Below are positions 34,667 through 45,804 of a stretch of DNA of 64,000 nt, piece after piece (position 1 is the stretch's first letter; the number at the start of each line of letters is the position of its first letter). The stretch spans positions 954,885 through 1,018,884 of the forward strand of contig NW_011887299.1 in the NCBI RefSeq assembly GCF_000151315.2. Reading direction: 5' to 3'. The notes below the pieces were generated by a model. That model searched no databases. It was not told the DNA's origin and saw only the letters and a list, made by a program, of their open reading frames with translations. The position numbers and the translations under genes were made by a program. The DNA is from Capsaspora owczarzaki ATCC 30864. Lineage: Eukaryota > Opisthokonta > Filasterea.

Positions 34667-35662
34667 TCTCATTGAGGATCAGCTTCATCCCCCCCCCCTC
34701 TTTTTTTTTCCCTCATCGCCGCATTTGGGCGCCCCCGATGTCTCTTCGAAAAGTCATTAGTCTTTGCTTTCTTTCATTCGTTTGTTGTTAGTTCGTTTTC
34801 TTGCATTTTTGCCTGCGTTGCACGGAAATGGGCCATAATGTTGTTAATAATTTTCAGGCTGTTGTGTTTTCAAACCATCGCTCAGTTTCATCAAAAGGTC
34901 GATATCGAAGGGGAAAGGCAGCTCTTTTCACCAGACCAACCACCAATGTACACTGCCATCAGTGGCATCCCTCGAACGGCGTACTTGAAAATTCAGTTGC
35001 ATGCGGTGAAATCAGCGATAGGCAAGAAGAAAGCTTGTTGAATGTTTCTATCTTGATTTTGGAAGACACGGAGCAATGGGTCCTCGTTCCCTCCTTTGGC
35101 GCCCTCCAGCTCCCCACCTTTGGTGCCGTCCGCTCCCGTATCGAGAGGAACTGTGAACGCTCCAGCCTGCTCATTTGGCCCCGCAGGTCCCTCCTGAATC
35201 CGGATTTGAATCTCGGAACAGTTGACATTGACAGTGGACAGTTCCAAACAATCACTCAGGCTCAGCCTCTGAGAGACAGTTCAGAATAGCCTGCACAGTT
35301 TGGTCGAGCAGGGCTTGGACTTTTGGGTGGAGACACTTTGTTCTGCGCATCGGCCGAGCGCGTGCAGAATTCGTCGTTTCTCCATGCCTCAAGCCCTTTC
35401 AACCCTTCTTCCCTGCAGCCACAACAATGTCGCCGTCGCTTCCCATTCGATGATTCAAGCTGTGCTACTTTTTTTTTTTAAATAACTAACGTTGTTGTGT
35501 GTTTGGTTTTTTAATTGTTCAATCATGAACTTCCAGTCTTATTTTTTCGTCACCAATTTGTATTTATTATCTTTTTTTTTTTCTCCTTTTTTTTTTTTTT
35601 TTGCGGTCATTTTATTTTTTTTTTCTCCTTCTCTCTTCCTCGCCTCGGTTGTGCAGTCGTCC
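34667..35662. other. Intergenic region with possible minus-strand coding fragments
   Basis: About 1 kb before the 7TM-RGS start. On the minus strand two overlapping frames look protein-like: one, starting at an ATG near 35344, contains KVQALLDQTVQAILN and SEAEPE and ends in TGA near 35247; the other is open from there to 34993 (contains VNVNCSEIQIRIQEGPAG and LLRVFQNQDRN). A CTCTCAG acceptor also precedes the second. I cannot decide between a small spliced gene and chance. T-rich runs at 35571-35630 end in GTGCAG, so an intron in the 5' UTR of the next gene is possible. Confidence 0.3.
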
Positions 35663-38600
35663 ATGTCTGACACGACATACTACGTGCTCGTGGGCCTCTA
35701 CCTGGCCCTGGCCGTGTTTGGCTTTATCGGCTTTGTCATCCGCCGCCATCACGAGCCAATTCGCTCTCGCGGCATTGTGTTGTCGCTTGTATCAACCATG
35801 TAAGTTGTTTTTTTCCCCTCTTCCCTGACCCCCTCTCCGCCTGCCACAGTCCCCACGCTTTCGTTGGACGTCCTGTACGGTCATCTGCAGTTGTTCCAGC
35901 ACCCGAAATGCACGAGAAAAGCGAAGACATGTGGGCGCCCGACGGGTGTGTGTCGCTGCGGTCTTTGCAAACGTGATCAACCGCAACACGCCGCCGTCCG
36001 CTCCCCCTTCTCGGTCGCTCCTCAACGCTTCACAGCATGCACAGCCTTGACGTGCGGTGTCACCAGGCCCAGAGCTGACATGAAGTGCAAAACTGGAAGA
36101 CCAGTGCGGTGTCACACACTCACACACACTCACAAAAAAAAAAAAAAAAAAAGATGACAAAGAGTTTTCTTGCTGTGCGACTTGATAGAAACGCTTGATT
36201 GGCCCAATCGTCCCTCTTTCCACGTCCATCGTGCAACCCCCCTTTCACGCTGGACCGACCAGTGACTTGTGTGTGTGTGGCTTGGTCATCCATGGTGCTG
36301 GTGCCCGATCGTTGCTTTTTTTGTTCTTTTTTCTTTTTTTCTTTTTTTTGATGGCTTTTTTTTTTTTCCCCTTTCAAACCACCCCCGCTGTTGATGCGTT
36401 TGCCCCACTCTCTCGTCTCCGTCCGACCCACACCGCCACCACACATCGCCTTCCTCTCAGTCTACTTGCTCCCCGCCCCCCTTTGGCCTTCGCGCGTGTC
36501 TTCCGCCATCCTCGCCACAGTTGATCGGCTGCAAACCCTCGATTGTTTGTGTCGATTTGTGTTTTTGTTATTTTTATCTTTTGCTTTTTTTTTAAAAAAA
36601 AAAAAAAACAGTTGATCATTTGTTGTTGTTGTTGTTGTTGCTGCTCGTTGCTGTTGGTGATTGCTGAACGACGGCGATGGCGATGAGATTGACAACACAG
36701 CCTGAAGTGAAGTGCGAGATCAAAGTGCTTTTTTTCATCCACTTTTATCCGTCCATCAACTTTTTCTTCTTTTTTCTTTTTTTCCAGCTCTCTCAGCTGG
36801 AATAATTATTTTTTTTATTTTTATTTTTTGTTTTTTGTTAATCTTGTTGATTGTTTGAACGGTTTTTTCTTCTTTGTTTTTTTCAAACGCTTTGCCATCG
36901 ACCACTTTCTGATCACTCTACTCTCCGTCCCTCCTTCTCTCCTTCTCTGTGTTCCTTTGTGCTGTTGCTTTGCTCCTTTTGCTTTTTTGATGTTTGGTGA
37001 TTTTACGGTTGTTTGTGATTCCGGCTTGAACCGTTATCCTCAACAAACAACAACAACAACAACAACAAACGAAAACAAAACAACCACAAAATACCAATGG
37101 CTTTTTATTGTATTGTTGTTGTTTTTCCCCGCTTTTGTGTCAACCGATCATCATCATCATCATCATCATCATCATGGCCATCGTTCTTTTTCACTCTTCT
37201 CACTCCTCAACAAACTCGTCGGAGGGTGACTGAGGACGCTTGGATGAAAGCAGGGAAACCGCAAAGTGACTCTTTTTTTTTTTTTTTTTTCCTTTTTTTT
37301 TTCTTTCTTTTTTTTTCTTTCTTTTTTTTTTTTTTTTTTTTTCTTTTTTTCTTTTCTTTTTTTTTCTTTTTCCTTTTTTCGTTATCCGACCTGTCCATTG
37401 GTTTGGTTTGGTCTGGGGGTGTTGTCACAGTTTTTTGTGCTTTTCCTTTGTGAATGTGCACTTGTGCATTGTGTGCATGTGTCAACTAGGTGATCACTTT
37501 TGGCAGTTGTCACGGATCCTTCAAAAGCGAGGACAAACGCGCGCCGTTTTCCGCTGCTTATCTTGATTCATCATCTTCTTCATCTGAAGGAGGGGGTTTT
37601 TAAAGCCAGCTGTCATCCTCCATTGGTGATGCGCCAATCGCATCGCTCGTGTCACAGCACGCATCTATGGATTGCTCGTGCGGAATCGCCGTTGTTGGCG
37701 CAGACTCACTTAGACTCTATGCTCTCCACTGAACACGTTTGTTGGCATTGCAATGCTAAAAAAACAAAACTCTCAACTCGTTCACTCACTTTATGAACAC
37801 ATTGCACTGGTGGTCTTGTGTTTGTTCTTGGCTTTGCATGGCAGGTTTGGTTCGCTCTTCTTCATTGCACAGTCCTTCAAACTGTCCGATCCCGAGTCTG
37901 TTCAATGTGGCTTCATGTGGTGGGTCTCTGCCCTCAACACTTGCACGTTCGCCGCGGTAGGAAGCAATTTTTGTCGTGAACGCTTGCACTGGGTCGCGCT
38001 GCTGCTTGCATTCTCACTTTTTTTTTTGTGTGTGTGTGTGTGTGTCTTGTCCAAACCAACTCCCTTCTTCTCGCAGCCCTACTTTATGCGCTGCTGCGTC
38101 GTCTACTTCAAGTTTATGTGGAACAATGAAAAGCTCAAGCGCCAAACAGCCTTCTTCCATAGACACCGATGGATGATTCGGTGGTACTCTGGCGTGGGTT
38201 TGATTTGCCTCTTGATCTTCTTCCACGTCATTGTGCAAGTCGGTGTCAGCTCAAACTTCCCCAACCACTTCCCGCCGTCCAACATTACTGTGGCCGACGA
38301 GGCCTGCGACCTCGACCCGCAGCAGCTTGCGCAGAACTCGATTATCGTGCTCTATTGCGTTGTCGGCATCTTTATCGGCATCATGCTGCGCCTCAATCAT
38401 GTGAGCGATGCCTTCTACATCAAGCTTGAGCTCGGATTGATGGTTGCATGGATTGTGCCATTGTTTGTTGGCTTCTTCCTCGTCCTGGTGTCCAAGCCGG
38501 ACAACTTTGAGGCTCCCTGGCTGCAGATGGTTGCGTACACGCTGACGCTCTTAATTTCCATCTACTTCCCGCTGATCATGTCCTTTTTCGACTCGGACAC

Positions 38601-39726
38601 TGAGTTCACCAAGTCGCAATCGTTTGGCGATATCGCCGGGCTGGAAGACTCGGACGACTTGCAAATGCACGAGCAGCAGCACGACAGCGACAGCGGTGCG
38701 TTCGACAGCGGCGCCCATGCATACGATGGCCAGGCGAATGAGGCTTCCGAGGGCGTCATCCACGTCACGACCGAGGACGTCGACGGCGAGACCAACTCGC
38801 TCGCCAGCCAGCAACGAGCACCCGCCTCGTCGGCAGAAGTGCCGGCATCGGATACCCTGAACATTATTGACGCCACTGCGGCCTTTGGTAGCATCAGCAA
38901 CCTGATGGCCCTTGCCAACTCCAGCAACGCGGCCGCTGCCAGCAGCAGCAGCACCACCACCACCACCCACGACGACCACAGCCACAGCAAGCACGAACAC
39001 GCTGCTGCCGCGACAGCCGCCGAACCGCATGCCAGCAACGAGGTGGTGGTTGCTGCTGTGCCTGCAGCGCATGACCCGCAAGCCGACGCCAAGTCCGTCC
39101 GCTCCAACCGCTCTGGCTCGTCCGTGTCGTCCAACAATGTTGCCAACACGAAGGCTCCGTCCGTGCGCCCTTCGCCAAAGGCCTCGCCTCTGCTGCCGCG
39201 CGCAAACCAGCAGCACGCCGCCACGCCCAAGAAACCAGAGGCCGATGCTGTCTCTGTCAACTCGCGCAACGGCAAAAACCAGGCGGGCCGACGACCCAGC
39301 ACGTCTGCAAGCATTGCATCGTCGATAATAACCGAGACGCTCGACGTTGTCCTCACCAACGCCATCTACCTGGATGCTTTCAAAAAGTTCTGCGTCCAGT
39401 CGTGGTGTGCCGAGAACATTAACTTTTACGACGACTATGTCGCGTACAAGGCCAAGGGCGAGGCTGTCACGCGCCAGGACTTGGACCGCATGTGCGAAAT
39501 GTACATCAAGCGTGGTGCCTCCAACGAAATCAACATTCCCCAGACTCTGCAAACCGCGACCCTCAAGAAGATTAGCGAGGCTCACGACGGCTACAGCACG
39601 CTTCTTGACACTGTCTACCGCGCTGTTCGTCGCCATCTCAACCAAGATGTCTTCCCCCGCTTCCGCAAGTCGCAGCTTTTCAAGGCTGCTCGCAAGCAAG
39701 CCATTACCACCTTCCAACCCGTTTAG
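35663..39726 (+). CDS. Seven-transmembrane receptor with C-terminal RGS domain
   Basis: Receptor-type regulator of heterotrimeric G proteins. Exons 35663-35799, 37845-37956, 38077-39726; 632 residues. Seven hydrophobic spans are seen: YYVLVGLYLALAVFGFIGFV, MFGSLFFIAQ, FMWWVSALNTCTFAA, YSGVGLICLLIFFHVIVQV, SIIVLYCVVGIFIGIML, GLMVAWIVPLFVGFFLVLV, MVAYTLTLLISIYFPLIM. A roughly 300-residue Ala/Ser/His-rich linker follows, then an RGS domain (about residues 504-630): AIYLDAFKKFCVQSWCAENI, FYDDYVAYK, and LNQDVFPRFRKSQLFKAA near the end. 7TM-RGS fusions (plant AtRGS1-like and protist forms) accelerate GTP hydrolysis by G-alpha. Intron 1 is 2,045 bp, far above the local norm. Intron 2 (37957-38076) is 120 nt and has no stop in frame. 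Confidence 0.88.
37267..37380. repeat. Polypyrimidine tract in first RGS intron
   Basis: About 110 bp of nearly pure T with scattered C. Nearby in the same intron are a (CAA)n stretch (about 37045-37070) and a (CAT)n stretch (about 37147-37175). Confidence 0.9.
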
Positions 39727-40256
39727 TCTCGCTCTCCTTGTGCTTTGTCTTCGTTTCTTTTTTTCACTTGCACTTTTACTCGTCGCATTTTTTTTTCGCA
39801 TGTACACACTCTTTTTTTTCCGCTGCACTTTTATCTTTTTGTTTGGGGCGGGGAAGGACGTTTCGTTTTGTTGCCTAGCTCTTTCGAGTACATGAGCTCT
39901 GCAAGAAAAAAAAACCTTGTCTGCTGTGTGTTCACGCAGTGTGTTTTTGGCAAATTGAATTTGCGCAAAGCTGCAGCTGGGCTGCCACACTCTGGACAAC
40001 ACGTATGTTTTGGTTGTTCATTGTACTCCTGTTTTTCAGTGTTGGAAGTTCCCCCTCTGTCCCTCTTTCTCTCTCCCTCCGTCCCATTTCTATTTCGTCT
40101 GCTGTTGTTACATTGTCACACTGTCGGTTATTAAATACAAATACTGGTTATGAATCCGTCGTTTTTGCGTTTGTCAAGAAACTTGGCTCGCAGTCTATTT
40201 GTACACAGTCAGTGCCAGCACATCCTCACCAAGTCCAGTCCAGTCCAGCCTACGAG
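39727..40256. other. Convergent 3' intergenic region
   Basis: About 530 bp between RGS and DNLZ-like stop codons; T-rich near 39750-39840 and 40080-40110. No gene seen. Confidence 0.6.
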
Positions 40257-41114
40257 CTATTTCGAATCAGCACTGCCGTTGATTTCCACGGTCGACGAAG
40301 ACAGCGCAGCCAGGTCCAGCCCGTGGTCGCGTAATATAGTTTCCGGGTTGCGAATCACAGTCTGCCCTTTCGCTCGTAGAATTTCCTCGATATTCCGGTG
40401 GCCAGTTTGGAACCTGGAGGGTTTTTCGGTAGCAATACGCATTTCCAGCCAAGGCATGACGGGGGAGTTAGTCAGTGGAGTGGAGAACGGAAGCCAAAAC
40501 AAAAACAACACAAAACACAAACCAACCCCGCTCGCTTACCAGTTGAGATTGTCTGCAATCAAGTGTATTTGCTTGCACCCATCGCACCGGATGAGCACAA
40601 CGCCCTTCTGATACGAGTGCTTGGAGATGGTTTTCGAGTTACGGTGCGAGCATGGCTTGCATGTGAAGGCGATCAAAAACCGGCCCTGGGAAGGGTCGAT
40701 GGACCCAACGGGGGTTGGCTTGGATTCACTGGTGGCGCCGTGTGCAGCGGCTTGTTCGGCCGCTTGGCTGGTCGGCGAGGATGGCGGCGGCGGAGGAGGA
40801 GCGGTCGACGACGCGAGTCGGCGTGTTCCAGCAGCCACCGCATGCATCGCCGGTGTGGACACTGGTGCAGTGAATGCGCACGAGCATGCCCGATGCATCA
40901 GAAGCGACATCGGGGCGGTCGCAGCAGCAGTCGAGCTCCAGAACTGCGGCCTTGAAGCGGTCGTCGTAGTCGTGAACGAAGCAGCAGCAGCAACAGAGAC
41001 GGCACCGAGCATGGACTTGGATGAGTGGGAGCTGGACAAGGATGCTTGCTTCAGGCCAAGCAACGGTGTGGATGCGCATGACTTGGCAAGCGCTCGAGCG
41101 GACTGCGGCAGCAT
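40257..41114 (-). CDS. DNLZ: DNL-type zinc-finger mitochondrial Hsp70 escort protein
   Basis: Zim17/HEP1/DNLZ family: keeps mitochondrial Hsp70 soluble during protein import. Exons on the minus strand: 41114-40540 and 40413-40257; 243 residues. The zinc site is C152-x2-C155 and C177-x2-C180 with the conserved SKTISKHSYQKGVVLIRC between them, followed by the signature HLIADNLNWF and RNIEEILRAKG. Some 140 residues in front are Ala/Ser/Thr/Pro-rich with few acids and several Arg/Lys, suiting a long mitochondrial presequence. The intron splits Trp of DNLNW. Confidence 0.95.
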
Positions 41115-41359
41115 TGGACTGGAAGACGGTCTATCTCTTTCTTAGCGGAAAGGGTTAAGAGAGAAAACTAAGAGAACTGATCCGCTTCAATGAAAGTGCA
41201 TGGGCATTGAGACTTGAGAAAAGAAACTCGTATTGTTGGAAAAAAGTAGACAATAAACAAAGAGAGCAGAGAGTGAAAACGAACAAAAGACCAAAACAAC
41301 AAAACAACCAAACAAAAAAAAAAAATCAAACAATCCAGCCATGTCCACGTCGGCTTTCG

Positions 41360-42357
41360 TTACACAAACAGCACAACCATCATAACAATGATTGCAATAA
41401 TCAACAAAACAATGCAGCATGTTTGCTTCTTGTCTGTGAGGTGCCACAAGAAAAAAAAGCAAAAGAAAAAGAAAAAACCAAATCGCAAATCGCAAACCAA
41501 AAGTGAGCAACATCGATCCACTCTTCGACGAGCAACTGCAAATACCAAACAACAAACGCACCTTTTGACAGCTCGAGCACCTTGTCGGCCTTCTTGAGGG
41601 CAGCGGTGAGACGGTTTTCGGTATTGTCCATGTCGTTGCCGAGCGTGTCGAGCATGTCGTTTTGCCGATCGAGCTCGTTGTGAATGGTGGTCGACATTTC
41701 CTTGACGGTCCTGAGCTGGGACGAAATCATGTCAATCTGCACATCCTGCTCGGCCACAAGCTGCTGCTGCCGGGCCTGCTCGCCACGGATGTAGTCGGCA
41801 TTGTCCTGGGTGATGCTGGCCTCCAGCTTGGCATAGCGGTTGTAGCCACCGGCAGGCTGCTTGCCATTGCTGCTGAGGGCTGCGGCAGCGCCTGCGGGGG
41901 TGGCACCGTTGCCACCGAGGCCGTTGCCAGCTGCGGCGCTCGGGGCGGCGCCCGAGCCGCCGCGCGTTGGGGCGGGCGCCATAAGATCACGACGCTGCGC
42001 GCGCTGCGCCTCGGCGTCTGCCTGCTGCATGGTGGTGCGCATTTCGCGCACGAATTTGATGGTCATGGTGATGAAGGCGCGACGCTCTTGCAGCTCCTTT
42101 TGGGGAATCTGGAACTTGGCCGGGTTGGCCTCGACAATCCCCACCGTCTCTTCCAAGTCCTCAATATCCCAGTCGATCGCCTTGAGCGATTGGTTGAGCT
42201 CGCCAGTGGTCCACCGCAGCTCCTCGAGCATGGACTGCGACAGGGGCTTTGTCTGCTGGAGCTGTGTGAGTTCCGTCCATCGCTTGAACAGCGCCTCCGA
42301 GCTGCGCATGGCCTTCTGGACGTCCTCCTTGACCAAGAAGAATGGGTCTTCCGACAT
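41360..42357 (-). CDS. STX6: Syntaxin-6/10-like Qc-SNARE
   Basis: Tail-anchored SNARE for endosome-to-trans-Golgi traffic. Exons on the minus strand: 42357-41562 and 41433-41360; 289 residues. The N-terminal Habc domain begins EDPFFLVKEDVQKA, then LFKRWTEL and IDWDIEDLEETVGIVEANPAKF, all family hallmarks. A Gly/Ala-rich linker is followed by the SNARE helix (EQDVQIDMISSQL through NRLTAALKK), with the central glutamine in ELDRQNDML. The last exon encodes DKKQTCCIV and a tail anchor LLIIAIIVMMVVLFV, ending at the membrane. Confidence 0.95.
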
Positions 42358-43479
42358 TTGTTTTTGAAAAGTCTTGGGATTGGTGTGTTTTTAGGTTGGG
42401 AGAGTGGGGGGGGGGTTCTTGAGGTCTGTAGAATTCAGATTCTACAAGATGTTGGGCAGCTCTTTGAGACCAAGGAGGGTGGGGAGGGGGGTGTAGTTCC
42501 TGTGCATTGGGTGTAGATTGTCAGAGATTAAACAAATGTCAGAGGGTGAGTGTGATGACAAGATCCAAGGCAGAGAGAGAGAGAGAGCCAAGGTTCCATA
42601 GGATTTCGCATCAAGAAGAGAGTGAGAATGGGGTGAAGTCGGGCTTGACAGCCAAAGCAAAGAGAGTGACCAACGCGACCTCCACCAAGTCCAAGTGAGC
42701 GAGTGAGTGAGTTCGAGGGATGAAGGGTTGAGTTTGAGGTTGAGTTCGAGGTTTGAATGAGGAGAGAAGAACGAACCAAAGCAGGGATCTCGTTTTTTGG
42801 ACTTTGAATGGTGAGTGAGTGAAAGTGCTGCTGTTGATGGTGGTGGTGATGCGACACTGCGTCTGAGTGTGACCGCATTGAGTCGACTTTGTTTGTAGAG
42901 CGAGCGGGGCAGAGTGAAGAGGAGAGGGAGCGATAGACGAGGAAACGAAGAAGCCCACAAGACAGAGAACAGAGAGACAGAGAGACAACAGAGAACAGAG
43001 AACAGAGAACAGAGAACAGAGACAGCGAGCAATGGATGAATAACCAAAGCAGAGTGAAAAGGGGGGTCTGAGGACAGAGGGAAAGCAGAGAGAGAGAGAG
43101 AGAGGAAAAGCAGAGGCGGCAATGACGTACTCAGGACTTTGAATGAAAAAGCCAAAAAAAAAAAAAAAAAAATTGACTGGATTTCCATTGAGAAACTCAA
43201 ACCTGAGAAACTCAAACCTGGAGAAAGTGTCAAGTTGGAAGACGGGATGAAGAACGTCTATTGAACTTGAAAACGAGGCTGATTGAAGTGGGAGTGGAGG
43301 AGCGAGAGAGAGAGAGACCGAGTTTGGGCTGCTCTCAGCTCTCAGCTTCTCGGCAGTCCATTCACATCACAATCAGACAAACTGCGTGCCCCAAATAATA
43401 AGCCCGACTGCTCCAAATCGAGCATTAACGTCGACTCAGTCATTCTGAGTTTGAAACGCCAAAGTTCCAAATAAACTCA
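42358..43479. other. Divergent promoter region, repeat-rich
   Basis: About 1.1 kb between divergent syntaxin and RING genes. On the plus strand it is strongly GA-rich (GAGAGA runs near 42570-42590, 43090-43110, 43300-43315). It holds a near-palindrome TGTAGAAT-TCAG-ATTCTACA (about 42427-42446) and tandem AACAGAG units. A 263-codon minus frame here (42442-43233) is low-complexity and looks spurious. Promoters for both genes are expected here. Confidence 0.5.
42978..43021. repeat. AACAGAG-type tandem repeat
   Basis: Four to five units of AGAGAAC/AACAGAG in a row within the GA-rich intergenic region. Confidence 0.85.
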
Positions 43480-45804
43480 ATGACTGCGACAACAACGGCA
43501 TCAACGCTCCATGAGCAGGTCTTTGGCTACTTTCGCGACGGGTGGATGAGCGTCGGCGCATACTCTGTGCTCGCCATTGTCGTTACAACCGTCTGCCTGC
43601 GATTCCTGCTGCGCGCCGTGATGCGACGGCTGGCGGCGTTTGTCGCCGACCCAGTCCGCTTTGGCCAGACGCTCCAGACGCTCGCCCGCCTGATGCTCCA
43701 GTCTGTGGCGTGCTGGATTCTGGCGCTCAACTGGTTCAAGATGTTTATTGGCATGATCGACGACCGGTTGCCGTTCGCGCTGGTCGCTGCAGATCCAATC
43801 TCGCGCGCGTTTCTGAACGAGGACGCCAACGTCCAGAACGCGCTGGGACTCTTTTACTCGATCGTCATTGCGCTCATCATCAATCTGTGCATCTCGATCA
43901 GCCTGGCACCGGCGACGCGGCTTTCGCAGGTCAAGATTATCAAGACAATCATCACGCTCGTCGTTGGCACTCTCTACCTGCCTGCGGCCGACTCGACCAT
44001 GGTGCTTTGGTTTGCCGTGCTGCGCTGCGGCCTCGCGTTGATCCAAAGCTGCCGGTGCGTGGTGGACGATTTCAACCAGCTGGGAATGCAGCACACCTAC
44101 CTCGTCGTGTCGCTGTGGCTGGGCATGCTGGGCTTCCTGTTCCAAGCAATCTATTCCCTCTATTTTGTCTCGGTGATGGACATTCTGAGCTGGGCTACGA
44201 TGGCTGAGATTGGCCACGCCTTCATCATTCCGTTCTCCCTGTCGCAATTCCCAAAGCTCTTTCTCTTTGTGTCCTTGCGGAATGCCTTTGCAATGTTTGA
44301 CATGGAGCTGAGTCCGCTCGAGTTTATCTGGATTGCGGTGGTCATCCACGCGTCGAGCTTTTTGATGAATATTCTCACGCAAGATGTCGTCAACGTGAAT
44401 GTGCTCGGCCTTCGACCCGACCCGTTCGGCGACGCGGCCCGCCTGTTTCAAGCGGGTGCGCCGCAGCAACACCAACAGCAGCAGAACGGTGGTGCGGCAT
44501 TTGATGGCAACAATGTGCGCGCGCAGAATGAGGCCAACCTGCCCGATCCCAACATGCTGGCTCGCCTGCAGGCTCAAATGCTTGGACTCGCGCGACAAGC
44601 AGTGGTTGCCAACCACGCTCCGCAACCGCAGCAGCAGCATCCCATTCTTGGCAATCAGCAGAATGGCAATCCTGCAGGGGACGACAACCAGCCAGAGCAC
44701 TTTGACCATGTGGAAGGATTTCTGCTGGCGGCAGGCTACATGCCACCTCCCCGCAACCAAGCACTCCCTCAGCAGCAGCAACAAGAGCCAATGCCCGGCG
44801 TTGCTCCCGTTATGGTTGGTCCTACGGGCTCCCCGATCCGAGGCAGCTCGCTCGTGCGTTCAGGGAGCCGTTCGCTTGCTTCTCGGCAACGAAACACGGC
44901 TGGCGGCCGATATTCACTGCGTCCCATCGTCCACTCGACTCCAGCGAGCTTTGCTGGGGCTTCCTCTTCGTCCTCTGCGGCATCCACTTCAAGTCGCCTT
45001 GGCACTGTTGTTCACCCCATTGATCTTCTCTTGGACGACTACGACAGCGACAGTGACGACGACTTTGATCAATCCCAGCAGACACGCAATCACAGCGCCC
45101 TCGTCACAATGCAAATGGAGCAGGGATATGGAATGCGAGCGGCATTGTTCGATGCCGAGTCAGACGACAGCGACGACGATCGGGCGAAACCCGAATCGCT
45201 GGATGATTGGTCGGATGCCACTTCCGTTGATTCCACCGACGACGAAGATCTCGACGAGCTGTTCACCCCTCACCCCGGCTCTGTCACGCCAATATCCCCC
45301 TTGAGCGATCGCACCGCTCGCACCGTGCACTCGCCTGCACGCCATCCTTCCGACTATGTCGTGGAGCCCAACGAAACCCTACAACTGCTTCAAGAGGCGC
45401 TCCAGCCATTGCGCGAAATCCTCAAGGGCGTCGCTGAAGCGCTTCAGCATGTGCCTTCCGCATTGGGCGCCAGCGCAGTCCAAAGAATCGACCCGTCAGG
45501 ACCCCACGTTGGCCTGGAGGCTGCAGCCATTGTGGACGACCAGCTCGCCGTGCTTCAGCACATGAGCTCTCCGAACGACGTGTTGCTTCGCTGGCTCGGA
45601 ACGACTCTGCTCGATTTGTACACGGAGCGGCAAGAGCTCGATCGTTGCATCGTGTGCCTCGTCAATCCCCGGCAGTTTACCGTGTTGGACTGTGGCCATT
45701 TCTGCATCTGCGCCGCGTGTATACTAGCTGCCGGCCAACGAGGGCTGACCAATTGTCCAATGTGTCAACAACCTGCTGTTCGATTGGTGAAGACGTTTGG
45801 GTGA
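43480..45804 (+). CDS. Multipass membrane RING-finger E3 ligase
   Basis: Single exon, 774 residues. The first about 310 residues contain about six to eight hydrophobic spans (for example SVLAIVVTTVCLRFLL, LFYSIVIALIINLCISI, TYLVVSLWLGMLGFLF, FIWIAVVIHASSFLMNIL), then a long Gln/Asn- and Asp/Glu/Ser-rich cytosolic segment. The C-terminus is a C3HC4 RING: CIVCLVNPRQFTVLDCGHFCICAACI...CPMCQQPAVRLVK, of the short IAP/MUL1/MDM2-like type ending a few residues before the stop. The layout suggests a membrane-anchored ubiquitin ligase; compartment and substrates are unknown, and no named orthologue is evident to me. Confidence 0.8.
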   Translation: MTATTTASTLHEQVFGYFRDGWMSVGAYSVLAIVVTTVCLRFLLRAVMRRLAAFVADPVRFGQTLQTLARLMLQSVACWILALNWFKMFIGMIDDRLPFALVAADPISRAFLNEDANVQNALGLFYSIVIALIINLCISISLAPATRLSQVKIIKTIITLVVGTLYLPAADSTMVLWFAVLRCGLALIQSCRCVVDDFNQLGMQHTYLVVSLWLGMLGFLFQAIYSLYFVSVMDILSWATMAEIGHAFIIPFSLSQFPKLFLFVSLRNAFAMFDMELSPLEFIWIAVVIHASSFLMNILTQDVVNVNVLGLRPDPFGDAARLFQAGAPQQHQQQQNGGAAFDGNNVRAQNEANLPDPNMLARLQAQMLGLARQAVVANHAPQPQQQHPILGNQQNGNPAGDDNQPEHFDHVEGFLLAAGYMPPPRNQALPQQQQQEPMPGVAPVMVGPTGSPIRGSSLVRSGSRSLASRQRNTAGGRYSLRPIVHSTPASFAGASSSSSAASTSSRLGTVVHPIDLLLDDYDSDSDDDFDQSQQTRNHSALVTMQMEQGYGMRAALFDAESDDSDDDRAKPESLDDWSDATSVDSTDDEDLDELFTPHPGSVTPISPLSDRTARTVHSPARHPSDYVVEPNETLQLLQEALQPLREILKGVAEALQHVPSALGASAVQRIDPSGPHVGLEAAAIVDDQLAVLQHMSSPNDVLLRWLGTTLLDLYTERQELDRCIVCLVNPRQFTVLDCGHFCICAACILAAGQRGLTNCPMCQQPAVRLVKTFG

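Noticed and set aside
38551-40002. 483-codon minus-strand frame opposite the RGS gene
   Set aside because: Antisense shadow produced by GC-biased codons and Ala/Ser-rich repeats; the plus strand encodes transmembrane spans and an RGS domain.
42442-43233. 263-codon minus-strand frame upstream of syntaxin
   Set aside because: Translation is Leu/Ser/Pro low-complexity from GA-rich DNA; it lies in a divergent promoter and contains tandem repeats.
43501-44784. 427-codon minus-strand frame opposite the RING gene
   Set aside because: Mirror of the membrane-domain codons; no recognisable domains and full overlap with the plus-strand gene.
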